This document shows positions 26,107-34,277 of a stretch of 35,124 bases of DNA, piece after piece. The stretch comes from Bacillota bacterium (GTDB lineage Bacteria; Bacillota; Clostridia; Lachnospirales; Anaerotignaceae): the NCBI GenBank assembly GCA_017534115.1, contig JAFWDD010000071.1, positions 1 through 35,124 of the forward strand. Direction: 5' to 3'. The position numbers and the translations under genes are program-made. Each line of letters begins with the position of its first letter. Position 1 is the stretch's first letter. Below the pieces are notes generated by a model. It did no database searches and had not been told where the DNA came from. It saw only the letters and a list, made by a program, of their open reading frames with translations.

Positions 26107-28518
26107 ATGAACAGCCGTTATGATTATGCAGCCATAGAGAAAAAATGGCGTGCTGAATGGGAAAAGAACCCCATCAATAAAGAAGATGACAAAAAACCCA
26201 AATATTATTGCCTGGATATGTTTCCTTATCCTTCAGGAAGCGGACTTCATGTAGGTCATTGGAGAGGATATGTATTAAGCGATGTTTTAAGCCGTTATAA
26301 GGTATTGCAGGGGTATCAGATTCTTCATCCTATGGGCTGGGACGCTTTCGGTCTTCCGGCAGAAAACGACGCAATCAAAAAGAATATACATCCAGCAATA
26401 GGAACAGCTAACAATATTGCAAATGTAAAAAGACAGCTTCATGAAATAAGCGCAATTTACGACTGGGATAGGGAAGTAAACACTACAGATCCCAAATTCT
26501 ACAAATGGACTCAGTGGATTTTCGCTCAGATGTTCAAAAAAGGCCTTGCGTATGAAAAGGAAATGCCTCTTAACTGGTGTCCTTCATGTAAATGCGTTCT
26601 TGCAAATGAAGAGGCTAAAAACGGCGTTTGCGAAAGATGCGGTTCTGTTGTAACAAAAAGAAACCTCAGACAATGGATGCTTAAAATCACAAAATACGCA
26701 GACAGGCTTCTTACAGATCTGGAAGGTCTTGACTGGCCTGAAAAGGTTAAAAAAATGCAGACAGACTGGATAGGCAAAAGCTATGGCGCAGAAGTTGATT
26801 TCCCAGTAAAAGGCACCGATTTGTCCCTTAAAGTATATACTACAAGACCTGATACGCTTTATGGAGCAACATTTATGGTCCTTGCTCCCGAGCATGAAAT
26901 GGTAAATGAAATCGCTACTCCTGAAAATAAAAAAGCTGTAGAGGATTATTGTTTTGCGGCATCAACCAAATCATCTGTTGACAGAATGACAGACAAAGAA
27001 AAAACAGGCGTATTTACAGGCGCTTACTGCATAAATCCTTTAACAGGAAAGGAAACTCCCGTATGGGTTTCCGATTATGTTCTTTCCGATTACGGTACTG
27101 GAGCAATTATGTGTGTACCTGCGCACGATGACAGAGACTTTGATTTTGCGAAGAAATTCAATCTGCCTATAATTCCCGTTATCTCTCCCGAAGGAGAAGA
27201 AGAGGGCGAGCTTGAAAAAGCATACACAGGCAACGGAAAAATGATAAATTCTCCCGCGTTTAACGGTATGACATCCGCTGAAGCAATTAAATTCGCACCC
27301 GGATATCTTGAAGAACACGGACTCGGAAAGAAAACAGTTAATTTCAAGCTTCGTGACTGGGTATTCTCCAGACAGAGGTACTGGGGAGAGCCTATTCCCA
27401 TAGTACATTGTCCTCATTGCGGAGCAGTTCTCGTTCCCGATGAAGAGCTTCCCGTGCTTTTACCCGAAGTTGAATCATACAAACCTACTGATACCGGAGA
27501 ATCTCCTTTATCATTAATAGATGAGTGGGTGAACACAAAATGTCCCAAATGCGGAGCGGACGCTAAAAGAGAGACAAATACAATGCCTCAGTGGGCAGGT
27601 TCATCATGGTATTTCCTGCGCTATGCGGACGTAAATAACGATAAAGAGCTGGCAAGCAAAGAAGCACTCAAAAAATGGCTTCCCGTTGATATGTATGTAG
27701 GCGGAATAGAGCATGCTGTATTACATCTTCTTTACGCAAGATTCTTTACAAAATTCCTCTATGATATAGGAGTAGTGGACTTTGAAGAGCCTTTCCTTAA
27801 GCTTTTCAATCAGGGAATGATAAACAAAGACGGCGCGAAAATGAGCAAATCCAAAGGCAATGTTGTTTCTCCCGATGATCTTGTAAGAGATTACGGCTGT
27901 GACTCTTTGAGAATGTATGAACTCTTTGTAGGTCCTCCGGAAATTGATTCAGAGTGGGACGACAGCGGAATTGACGGTGTATTCCGTTATCTCAACAGAG
28001 TTTGGAAGCTTATATACAATTACAAGGATAAAATAATCGCCGATACGAAAGAAACCGAATTTATCCGCAATAAAATGTCTTGCGAGATTACAACAAGACT
28101 GGAAGCTCTTACCATGAACACAGTTGTCAGCGGGTTTATGGAATATACAAACAAGCTCATTGATGAAGCCAAGAAAAACGATGGTATTTCAAGAGAAGCA
28201 CTTGAAACCCTCGTAATCCTTCTTGCTCCCTTTACACCTCATCTGTCAGAAGAGCTCTGGAAAGAGCTGGGGCACGAGAATTCTGTATTTGCAGAAAAAT
28301 GGGTAGAATGGGATGACAGCAAGCTTGTACTCAATACAAAGGAAATTCCTGTTCAGCTCAACGGCAAAATGAGAGCAAACATCACAATTTCCACAGATGA
28401 AAACAAAGAATCTGTTCTTGAAAAAGCTAAAGATGCATTAGAATCACGTTTAGAAGGATTAAACATAATCAAAGAGATTTATGTTCCCGGAAAAATTGTA
28501 AATATCGTTGCTAAGTAA
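26107..28518 (+). CDS. leuS: Leucyl-tRNA synthetase
   Basis: 803 residues, the bacterial length. Class I signatures HVGH (48-51, in GSGLHVGHWRGY) and KMSKS (578-582). Zinc-type modules CPSC...CERCG and CPHCG...CPKCG flank the catalytic insert; the editing domain carries TTRPDTLYGATFMVLAPEH and the GTGAIMCVPAHDDRDFDFA region for hydrolysing mischarged tRNA. The C-terminal anticodon-binding part is complete. A CGAGGAGGA site precedes the ATG. A coiled-coil protein gene follows after 37 bases. Confidence 0.98.
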   Translation: MNSRYDYAAIEKKWRAEWEKNPINKEDDKKPKYYCLDMFPYPSGSGLHVGHWRGYVLSDVLSRYKVLQGYQILHPMGWDAFGLPAENDAIKKNIHPAIGTANNIANVKRQLHEISAIYDWDREVNTTDPKFYKWTQWIFAQMFKKGLAYEKEMPLNWCPSCKCVLANEEAKNGVCERCGSVVTKRNLRQWMLKITKYADRLLTDLEGLDWPEKVKKMQTDWIGKSYGAEVDFPVKGTDLSLKVYTTRPDTLYGATFMVLAPEHEMVNEIATPENKKAVEDYCFAASTKSSVDRMTDKEKTGVFTGAYCINPLTGKETPVWVSDYVLSDYGTGAIMCVPAHDDRDFDFAKKFNLPIIPVISPEGEEEGELEKAYTGNGKMINSPAFNGMTSAEAIKFAPGYLEEHGLGKKTVNFKLRDWVFSRQRYWGEPIPIVHCPHCGAVLVPDEELPVLLPEVESYKPTDTGESPLSLIDEWVNTKCPKCGADAKRETNTMPQWAGSSWYFLRYADVNNDKELASKEALKKWLPVDMYVGGIEHAVLHLLYARFFTKFLYDIGVVDFEEPFLKLFNQGMINKDGAKMSKSKGNVVSPDDLVRDYGCDSLRMYELFVGPPEIDSEWDDSGIDGVFRYLNRVWKLIYNYKDKIIADTKETEFIRNKMSCEITTRLEALTMNTVVSGFMEYTNKLIDEAKKNDGISREALETLVILLAPFTPHLSEELWKELGHENSVFAEKWVEWDDSKLVLNTKEIPVQLNGKMRANITISTDENKESVLEKAKDALESRLEGLNIIKEIYVPGKIVNIVAK

Positions 28519-28555
28519 TTAAACTTATGTAATTTTGAACAGAGGAGGTCCGATT

Positions 28556-29158
28556 ATGGGATTTTTTGAAAGTTTCGGCAGCAAGGTTCAATCCGGAGCC
28601 AAAAAAGCCGCAAATAAATCGCAGGATATGATAGAAGTTGGAAAACTCAAACATAAAATCAACGAAAACGAGAAGCTTATAAAAAGCAAATATATGGATA
28701 TAGGAAAATACTTATATTCTAAATATCTTCAGGGAGAGGAAGTTCCCGAAGAGGTTCAGGGTTTTGTTGATATAATTACATTAAAAATGAAGGATATTGA
28801 CAGTCTGAAACATAAAATCGATGACATAAAGGAAAAGAGCAATATTCCCGAAGAAGATATGGATTACGAAGAATCTGTTGATAATGAAAACTATGATGAT
28901 TTCGAGGATGTAGAGGTTTCTGACAAAATCGAAGCATTAATGGGCGACATTATGGAAGAAGCTAAGGCTGACGACGTTATTTACGCCACAGGCGATGTAG
29001 CCGAGGATGTTGCGGAAGATATCAGCGAGGCAGTTGATAATACTGCAGAAACAGTTAAGGATGCGGCAGAAAATGCAGCTGATAAAGTTGAAGATTTAAT
29101 TGAAGATGCCGTAGAATCTGTTGAAGACGCTGCAGATGATATTGAAACAAAAGAATAA
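28556..29158 (+). CDS. Coiled-coil protein with acidic amphipathic tail
   Basis: 200 residues. The N-terminal part (FFESFGSKVQSGAKKAANKS, then helices to about 105) resembles small clostridial proteins that usually end in a zinc ribbon after such a coiled coil. Here no cysteine is present at all; instead an acidic tail of Ala/Val/Asp/Glu repeats (DVAEDVAEDISEAV, AAENAADKVEDLIEDAVE) forms long amphipathic helices, LEA-like in look. Function unknown. A perfect AGGAGGT site sets the start; an upstream TTG in frame precedes that site. Probably read through from leuS, with a terminator after it. Confidence 0.75.
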   Translation: MGFFESFGSKVQSGAKKAANKSQDMIEVGKLKHKINENEKLIKSKYMDIGKYLYSKYLQGEEVPEEVQGFVDIITLKMKDIDSLKHKIDDIKEKSNIPEEDMDYEESVDNENYDDFEDVEVSDKIEALMGDIMEEAKADDVIYATGDVAEDVAEDISEAVDNTAETVKDAAENAADKVEDLIEDAVESVEDAADDIETKE

Positions 29159-29193
29159 AAATAGTTTTAAAATAAATCATATTTTTAATAATT

Positions 29194-29237
29194 AAAATCA
29201 CTTTTATATAATTATATATTGTATAGAAGTGATTTTT
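29194..29237 (+). terminator. Terminator after the coiled-coil gene
   Basis: AAAATCACTT and AAGTGATTTT pair across an AT-rich loop that can itself fold, followed by T residues. Confidence 0.7.
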
Positions 29238-29281
29238 GTATTTGGTAAATATATTTAATATAAATTAATACGTATAAAAAT

Positions 29282-29425
29282 AAATATTTTTTTAAAGAAG
29301 CCTTTTCCAGAGATATGAGGAATATAGGTCATTATGGTACAGGTGATTTGGAACTTTCAATATCAAATGCGGAAGATTTTGAGAAGGCTAAGCTGTTAAT
29401 AGAGCAGGCTTATAATATCAACTGA
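29282..29425 (+). pseudogene. Remnant of a DUF5655 protein C-terminus
   Basis: An in-frame stretch ending in TGA reads FSRDMRNIGHYGTGDLELSI, then SNAEDFEKAKLLIEQAYNIN. This matches, from memory, the last ~45 residues of DUF5655 (COG3586, often called predicted transport proteins), where RDV.NIGHWGTGDLEV and EKAKPLIE.AY are typical. No ribosome binding site precedes it and the rest of the gene is missing, so it is a decayed or deleted copy. Confidence 0.7.
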
Positions 29426-29471
29426 GATATTTGAAAATGCTAACAGCAAATTCGATATAAAAAGACTGGAG

Positions 29472-29513
29472 ATATATTTATTCGCAAAACGTAAGTTTTA
29501 CGAATAAATATAT
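29472..29513. repeat. Long imperfect hairpin with GTAA loop
   Basis: Nineteen-base arms pair with a single C/A mismatch (29485/29500) around GTAA, a GNRA-type tetraloop. No T run follows on either strand, so it is not a standard terminator. It lies 46 bases after the DUF5655 remnant and could be a mobile-element end or a stable RNA structure. Confidence 0.7.
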
Positions 29514-29590
29514 ACTTAAATTTATAGAATAACTTATAATATTAAAAAGCACCTTGTTTTAGTTGTTAATTCTACTTCTATTAATAATTC

Positions 29591-29623
29591 GTAATTTTAA
29601 TTTATTGTCCACATTAAAATTAC
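29591..29623 (-). repeat. Inverted repeat downstream of spoVAE
   Basis: GTAATTTTAAT and ATTAAAATTAC are perfect 11-bp arms around an 11-base loop, about 28 bases after the spoVAE stop. It may end the spoVA transcript, but it is AT-only apart from one G-C pair and lacks a clear T run. Confidence 0.45.
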
Positions 29624-29650
29624 AATTTAACTTAAAATATTCTATTAAAA

Positions 29651-30007
29651 TCACTTTTCTTTAGGATTAAATACTAATGCCGCAATAAATCCAAACAAAA
29701 TTGTGGCGGAAATTCCTCCTGCGGCGGCTTTAAGACTGCCTGTAAAAATTCCTGTAAATCCTTTATCTGCAACTTCCTTTAAAACGCTTTTAGACAAATT
29801 ATGACCAAATCCTATTATTGGTACAGTTGCGCCGGCTCCTGCATAATCTGCAATAATCTTGTATATTCCGACACTGCCCAGAACAGCTCCGATACATACA
29901 TATAATACCAGAATCCTTCCTGATGTTAATTTTGTTTTATCTATTAATAACTGTCCAATCAAACATATAAATCCGCCAACCCAGAATGCTTTTAAAATCT
30001 CACTCAT
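29651..30007 (-). CDS. spoVAE: Stage V sporulation protein AE
   Basis: 118-residue membrane protein with about three to four helices. AFWVGGFICLIGQLLIDKTK, YAGAGATVPIIGFGHNL and GIFTGSLKAAAGGISATI are typical of SpoVAE (the SpoVAEb type). SpoVA proteins form the channel that moves dipicolinic acid into the forespore and releases it on germination. The ATG follows the spoVAD stop codon with no gap; GGGTGA in the end of spoVAD is its ribosome site. Last gene of the operon; no spoVAF follows. Confidence 0.95.
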   Translation of the reverse strand: MSEILKAFWVGGFICLIGQLLIDKTKLTSGRILVLYVCIGAVLGSVGIYKIIADYAGAGATVPIIGFGHNLSKSVLKEVADKGFTGIFTGSLKAAAGGISATILFGFIAALVFNPKEK

Positions 30008-31027
30008 TTATTTCACCCGGCTTTCTATTGCAATCGCGTGCGCTATTCCCGGGATACTTTCTCCCTGACCGCTGGATGTCGTACTCATAAGGGCTCCTGT
30101 AGGAATAAAAAGGATGTTTTTTAATTCTCCCGTTTTCAGCTTTGGATAAAAATATCCGCAAAATGTCACTGCGGAACAAGCGCATCCGCTGCCTCCGCTG
30201 TGCGTATCCTGAGCGGTTTTATTGAAAATCTCAATTCCACAGTCAGTTATCTTTTCTTCATTTATATAAATACCTTCCTGTGCCAAAAGCTGTTTTAATA
30301 ACGTATGTCCCACATATCCCAAATCTCCAGTAACGATCAAATCATAATAATTCGGAGAACGTTTCGTATCCTTCAGGTGTGTTACTATTGTATCGCAGGC
30401 AGCCGGAGCCATAGCCGCGCCCATATTATTGGCGTCTTTTACGCCCAGATCTACAATTTTTCCCGCAGTTACGTGAGTTATACGAGGTCCTGAGCCTTTA
30501 TTTGATATCACTACTGTGCCATCGCCTGTTATCGTCCATGTTGAGCTTTGAGGACGCTGATTGCCCATATCTAAAGGAAATCGAAACTGTTTTTCCGACG
30601 CGCAGAAATGGCTGGATGCTCCGGCAATGACATTTTTAGCGAAACCTCCGTCAATCGCCATTGCTGCAAGGCCCATAGCTTCTCCCATTGTTGAACAAGC
30701 CCCAAAAAGGCCAAAAAATGGCCGTCTGAAGTTCCGCACGCCAAATGTACTTCCTGTGTCCTGATTAAGTAAATCTCCGCCGAAAATATAGTCAATATCA
30801 TCTATTGTCAAACCAGCTTTGTATACAGCTATTTTTATTGTATTCTCAACAATTTTGCTTTCAGCCTTTTCCCATGATTTTTCACCCTTGAGATTATCGC
30901 TTAAAATCACGTCGAAATATTTTTTCAATGGACCCTCGCCTTCTTTTTTCCCTGCTATAGACGCGGCAGAAATTATAACCGGCGGAGATGCAAATTTTAT
31001 CGTTTGGTTCCCTATTTTCTTATTCAT
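30008..31027 (-). CDS. spoVAD: Stage V sporulation protein AD
   Basis: 339-residue soluble protein with a thiolase-like fold (FGACSTMGEAMGLAAMAIDG, GGSGCACSAVTFCG). SpoVAD binds dipicolinic acid and attaches to the SpoVAC/SpoVAE membrane part in the spore inner membrane. The chosen ATG lies eight bases after GGAGG and shares its A with the spoVAC stop (TGATG); an in-frame TTG five codons earlier overlaps that site and is rejected. It is not a metabolic thiolase despite the shared fold. Confidence 0.96.
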   Translation of the reverse strand: MNKKIGNQTIKFASPPVIISAASIAGKKEGEGPLKKYFDVILSDNLKGEKSWEKAESKIVENTIKIAVYKAGLTIDDIDYIFGGDLLNQDTGSTFGVRNFRRPFFGLFGACSTMGEAMGLAAMAIDGGFAKNVIAGASSHFCASEKQFRFPLDMGNQRPQSSTWTITGDGTVVISNKGSGPRITHVTAGKIVDLGVKDANNMGAAMAPAACDTIVTHLKDTKRSPNYYDLIVTGDLGYVGHTLLKQLLAQEGIYINEEKITDCGIEIFNKTAQDTHSGGSGCACSAVTFCGYFYPKLKTGELKNILFIPTGALMSTTSSGQGESIPGIAHAIAIESRVK

Positions 31028-31479
31028 CAGAAAAACCTCCAAAAATAGTATATTATTCCGGCTGCCATAGATGTTAGAACTCCGTATACGATTACCGGTC
31101 CGGCCACAACAAACATTTTCGAGCCCAATCCCATTACAATGCCTTCCTTTTTAAATTCAATTGCCGGAGCTACTACTGAATTGGCAAAACCCGTTATAGG
31201 CACAATGGTACCCGCTCCGCTGAACCGACCTATTTTACTGAAAAGGCCCAAACCTGTCAGAATCGCTGTTGCTAAAATAAAAATGATATTGGTTATAAGA
31301 GCCGAATCATCGCTTGAATACCCTGTTTTGATGAAATTATTTGTCAAAATCTGCCCAACAACGCATATTCCTCCACCTACAATAAACGCCTTTATACAGT
31401 CAAATAATATTGGACTTTTGGGTTCCGTATTTTTTACCATTCGCTTATATTTTTCTGCATCTCCTTTATAAAATTCCAT
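31027..31479 (-). CDS. spoVAC: Stage V sporulation protein AC
   Basis: 150 residues with several membrane helices after a charged start (DAEKYKRMVKNTEPKSP). FIVGGGICVVGQIL and FSGAGTIVPITGFANSVVAP are the SpoVAC signatures, paralogous to SpoVAE. In Bacillus SpoVAC acts as a mechanosensitive channel for dipicolinic acid. GAGGTGA precedes the ATG, nine bases after the spoVAB stop. Confidence 0.96.
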   Translation of the reverse strand: MEFYKGDAEKYKRMVKNTEPKSPILFDCIKAFIVGGGICVVGQILTNNFIKTGYSSDDSALITNIIFILATAILTGLGLFSKIGRFSGAGTIVPITGFANSVVAPAIEFKKEGIVMGLGSKMFVVAGPVIVYGVLTSMAAGIIYYFWRFF

Positions 31480-31488
31480 AAAATCACC

Positions 31489-31923
31489 TCAAATTTCAGT
31501 GTAAAATCCCGGTACAATATAATACAAAAGGGAACCTGCCAGCTTTCCAAACGCAAGAGACGTAACAATAAGCTGGGTCGCTCCAAATATCCTGAAACGC
31601 TTTACCGTTATGGGAATTATATTCAATATCTCTGCAAGTGACACAGCCAAACCTCCCACAAACATCCCTATAAAACAGCTTACAATAACAGCAGCAACAG
31701 CTCCCGCAGGAATACTGTAGTCTATGAAAAATGTTGTCGTACCCCATAATCCTCCCAAAATTATGGCATTTTCATATACAGGTATATTTTTTTCTGTTTT
31801 TGTCTTCTGGGCCAGCCTGGGAATAATTCCTATCATTGCTATAAACGCAAAAACACCTCCGGAAATCACCAGCCCCGATGAAAAGGAGATCAATATTACA
31901 ATCAAATTCTTCGCGAAAATCAT
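31489..31923 (-). CDS. spoVAB: Stage V sporulation protein AB
   Basis: 144 residues, four to five membrane helices (ILISFSSGLVISGGVFAFIA, AVIVSCFIGMFVGGLAVSLA). The pattern GVFAFIAMIGIIPRLAQKT with ENAIILGG matches SpoVAB. Its exact role in dipicolinate transport is not settled. Its ATG overlaps the spoVAA stop as ATGA. Several well-studied clostridia lack spoVAA and spoVAB, so their presence helps place the organism. Confidence 0.9.
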   Translation of the reverse strand: MIFAKNLIVILISFSSGLVISGGVFAFIAMIGIIPRLAQKTKTEKNIPVYENAIILGGLWGTTTFFIDYSIPAGAVAAVIVSCFIGMFVGGLAVSLAEILNIIPITVKRFRIFGATQLIVTSLAFGKLAGSLLYYIVPGFYTEI

Positions 31924-32528
31924 GTTCCTTCCCTTTCCTTATTGTCAATAATACTTTCGATCGTTTCTTTTTCGTATGTGGTCATTTCAACCTCTATGGG
32001 AGAAGGATCTATTGTGAGCTTAGCTTTTGAAAAATGGTTGAAAAAAATGATAATACCAAGACAGATGCCAATGGAATAAGGTATAGTCACCACAGCCGGG
32101 TTTATTTCATTTTTTCTGAAGAAAATATAGTAAAAATTCTCTAAGATCCGAGGAATCTGACCTTCAGAATTAAAGCTCATTATTGCCGTAGCGGATCCGA
32201 TAAATGTTATTATTGTTATCAACATTATCTTCATAAAATTTGTGAATTTTGTATCCTTTTTTGGTCTTGGAGTATAATCCACAACAATGTTGTTCTCCCC
32301 TACGTTTATTACCGTATTCCCAGGGAAATTAGTGTCCAGCAGCTTTATGATATCAATTACGGAAATTACTTCCGTATGATGAGCATCCTCCTTTATCTGC
32401 AGTACAATAAGATTATTAATTTCTGATTTCTGCCGAGATTTCGTATATATTTCCGCCACATCCTTCAGATATACGGATTTTCTCATGCTTATAAATACTT
32501 TTTTGGCAGGCTTAATATATATTTCCAT
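31920..32528 (-). CDS. spoVAA: Stage V sporulation protein AA
   Basis: 202 residues. A soluble N-terminal region (MEIYIKPAKKVFI, LKDVAEIY) is followed by two or three helices after about 105 and a charged cytoplasmic end. The MxIYIKxxxKV start and FTNFMKIMLITIITFIGSA helix match SpoVAA, first gene of the operon. AAAGGTGA lies seven bases before the ATG at 32528; an ATG two codons earlier sits too close to it. No clear sigma-G promoter (TGAATA / CATACTA type) could be read in the 140 bases upstream, though one is expected. Confidence 0.92.
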   Translation of the reverse strand: MEIYIKPAKKVFISMRKSVYLKDVAEIYTKSRQKSEINNLIVLQIKEDAHHTEVISVIDIIKLLDTNFPGNTVINVGENNIVVDYTPRPKKDTKFTNFMKIMLITIITFIGSATAIMSFNSEGQIPRILENFYYIFFRKNEINPAVVTIPYSIGICLGIIIFFNHFSKAKLTIDPSPIEVEMTTYEKETIESIIDNKEREGT

Positions 32529-32680
32529 TAGCATTCACCTTTTGGGATTTTTAAATTGACTTATACTTATTATTGCACTGATTTTAAATAATTATCGAGG
32601 AATTAAAAGGAAAAAATATAACACAAAATTCATTTATAAAATCCTATAAAGGACAGATAATAAATTGAGAGGTGATTTAC

Positions 32681-32875
32681 GTGGAAACAAAAGATATTCC
32701 CTTTGATTTGTTGAATGAACTTACGTCAAACGAAGCTGCTATGCGCAAATTTTCCATGCTTACCGGAGAGGAAAAAGAAAGAATATCCAATCTTACACAT
32801 ACATTTAACTCTAAATCCGAAATGAAAAAATTAGTCCAGAGAATTGCAGATGACGATTCATTCTGGAAAACGTAA
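32681..32875 (+). CDS. Small helical protein, unknown
   Basis: 64 residues, all-helical in look: IPFDLLNELTSNEAAMRKFS, then LTGEEKERISNLTHTFNSKS and a C-terminal helix. The order resembles the short C-terminal helical part of YdeI/OmdA-like proteins, but I would not assign it. The start is GTG, eight bases after GAGAGG; an upstream in-frame GTG lies inside that site. A terminator follows, and the spoVA operon is divergent. Confidence 0.65.
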   Translation: METKDIPFDLLNELTSNEAAMRKFSMLTGEEKERISNLTHTFNSKSEMKKLVQRIADDDSFWKT

Positions 32876-32878
32876 TTA

Positions 32879-32910
32879 AAATGTCCCAAAATCAAGGGGC
32901 ATTTATTTTT
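32879..32910 (+). terminator. Terminator after the small helical protein
   Basis: AAATGTCCC pairs with GGGGCATTT (one G-U) around eight bases, followed by ATTTTT. Confidence 0.8.
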
Positions 32911-32951
32911 TATAAAGTTTTCATGTTTCCGTATTTTGAAAATTAAATTGA

Positions 32952-32980
32952 TTGACTATTAAAAATTTTTATGATAAAAT
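32952..32980 (+). promoter_or_regulatory. Sigma-A promoter of the tRNA-Thr gene
   Basis: TTGACT, 17 bases, TAAAAT, ending 24 bases before the tRNA. Confidence 0.7.
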
Positions 32981-33004
32981 TAGTGACGTTATAGCAATTA
33001 TTTT

Positions 33005-33078
33005 GCTAATGTAGCTCAGTCGGTAGAGCACTTCATTGGTAATGAAGAGGTTCACGGGTTCGATTCCCGTCATTAGCT
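33005..33078 (+). tRNA. tRNA-Thr (anticodon GGT)
   Basis: Full cloverleaf read by eye: acceptor GCTAATG/CATTAGC, D-arm GCTC/GAGC, anticodon stem CTTCA/TGAAG with loop TTGGTAA (anticodon GGT, reads ACC and ACU), T-arm ACGGG/CCCGT with loop TTCGATT, discriminator T. The variable loop is six bases, one more than usual. CCA is not encoded, so 3' processing needs RNase Z and CCA-adding enzyme. It stands alone. Confidence 0.95.
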
Positions 33079-33156
33079 CTTTACAAAAGATTGACTTTGA
33101 AGGCTTTTTGCCTTTGGGGTCGATTTTTTTTGAGATTTTTCAGGGAGTTTTTTATT

Positions 33157-33606
33157 TTGGATAATTTGGATTTGATTTTTTATAAAGCAAAAACCGCTTA
33201 TGAGCATGGTAATTTGAATAAAGCTATTGAACTGTTTGATAAAATACTTGAAACAGATGATGGAAATAAAGAGGCTCAGACCGCAAAAAAACGGTCTATG
33301 GAGCTTTTGGAGGAGCCTAATGTAAAAATACTCAGGCTTAAACGTTTTCCCGGATGCGGAAGCAGAATTTCCTTTTATATAGACGGCAAATTAAAACACA
33401 AGTTCAAAAACGGAGAATTCCTAAGCTTTCGGCTGCCTGTGGGCAGATATACGTTTAATTTTGATTGTGAGGAAAGATGCACATATCTGGTTGAAATTAA
33501 AAATGATTATCATATTCTTGAAATAAATTGTTATAATTCAATGACCGGAGTCCATATGGAAACAAACGATAGATATATGGTACATTGGTATAAAGACATT
33601 TTCTGA
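33157..33606 (+). CDS. TPR-like protein with C-terminal beta domain, unknown
   Basis: 149 residues. Residues about 3-47 look like one TPR hairpin plus a capping helix (YKAKTAYEHGNLNKAIELFD). From about 55 the sequence turns beta-rich: FPGCGSRISFYIDGKLKHKF, then RLPVGRYTFNFDCEE, like the small PEGA-type domain that presents a loop on a beta sandwich. No signal peptide, so cytoplasmic. The start is TTG with GGGAG about nine bases before it; the frame is open upstream to near the tRNA but has no better site. Function unknown. Confidence 0.7.
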   Translation: MDNLDLIFYKAKTAYEHGNLNKAIELFDKILETDDGNKEAQTAKKRSMELLEEPNVKILRLKRFPGCGSRISFYIDGKLKHKFKNGEFLSFRLPVGRYTFNFDCEERCTYLVEIKNDYHILEINCYNSMTGVHMETNDRYMVHWYKDIF

Positions 33607-33615
33607 CAAAAATTC

Positions 33616-33640
33616 AGACCGCTTTTTATGGCGGTCTTTT
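33616..33640 (+). terminator. Bidirectional terminator between the TPR-like gene and sigH
   Basis: AGACCGC and GCGGTCT pair around eight bases, T run on the plus strand and an A-rich flank giving T residues on the minus strand. Confidence 0.85.
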
Positions 33641-34268
33641 ATACTGCTTTGATTTTCTGCCTTTCAACAAAATCGTTAATCTTCTTTTTCACGCGCTGAA
33701 GGGCATTATCAACTGATTTTTCATTTTTATGTGTAATTTCGGCAATTTCGGAATAGGATTTGCCGGAAAGATATAAGAAAAGCACTTCCTTTTCCATTTT
33801 GCTTAAAGATGTGTATATATGAGCAATAAGGGAATTTTTGCTTTCCTCACCTATTATAAGGGATTCCGGATTAATTGTTGATGAATTCTTGATTATATCC
33901 AAAAAACTTGCCCCTTCATCATCAGAATCGTAATTCACAGGATTGTTAAGTGAAATATATGTATTCAAGGGCATATGTTTCTTTCGGGAAGCCGCTTTTA
34001 CAGCGGTCAAAATCTGTCTGGAAACGCAAATCTCCGCAAAGGTGCTGAACTTGGACTTATCCTTGTCGTAATCCCTTATGGCGTTATAAAGGCCTATCAT
34101 TCCTTCCTGAATCAGATCCTCTGTGTCGCCGCCTATGATAAAATAGGTCCTCGCTTTGGATTTTACCATAACCCTGTATTTGGATATCAAAAAATCCATT
34201 GCTTCCCTGTCATTCGCTCTTATGAAGTCAAAAAGCTCTTCATCCGTTAAATAATTATAATTTTTCAT
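33639..34268 (-). CDS. sigH: RNA polymerase sigma factor SigH
   Basis: 209 residues, sigma-70 family without region 1. Region 2 holds DTEDLIQEGMIGLYNAIRDY (48-67) with FSTFAEICVSRQI; region 4 holds MEKEVLFLYLSGKSYSEIAE and a helix-turn-helix ending KSVDNALQRVKKKI. Length and the place after rlmB and rae1 identify SigH, the sigma factor that starts the sporulation programme with Spo0A. GAGG lies seven bases before the ATG. It closes the leftward operon. Confidence 0.95.
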   Translation of the reverse strand: MKNYNYLTDEELFDFIRANDREAMDFLISKYRVMVKSKARTYFIIGGDTEDLIQEGMIGLYNAIRDYDKDKSKFSTFAEICVSRQILTAVKAASRKKHMPLNTYISLNNPVNYDSDDEGASFLDIIKNSSTINPESLIIGEESKNSLIAHIYTSLSKMEKEVLFLYLSGKSYSEIAEITHKNEKSVDNALQRVKKKINDFVERQKIKAV

Positions 34269-34277
34269 TCCAAACCC

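Larger units (their letters stand above)
29159..29650. other. 492-base non-coding region with a gene remnant and hairpins
   Basis: Between the coiled-coil gene and the end of the spoVA operon there is no intact gene. The region holds the terminator at 29194-29237, a DUF5655 gene remnant (29282-29425), a long GTAA-capped hairpin (29472-29513) and a second inverted repeat (29591-29623), all listed separately. Confidence 0.8.

Noticed and set aside
29472-29513. Hairpin as an intrinsic terminator or CRISPR repeat
   Set aside because: No T run on either strand, and just one copy with no spacers.
30008-31027. Second metabolic thiolase
   Set aside because: The thiolase-like fold belongs to SpoVAD, shown by operon context and its family sequence.
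32535-32680. Sigma-G promoter upstream of spoVAA
   Set aside because: Expected from known biology, but no convincing TGAATA / CATACTA pair with correct spacing could be read, so none is listed.
32992-33010. Inverted repeat TAGCAA/TTGCTA just before tRNA-Thr
   Set aside because: Short, AT-rich and partly inside the tRNA acceptor stem; most likely chance.
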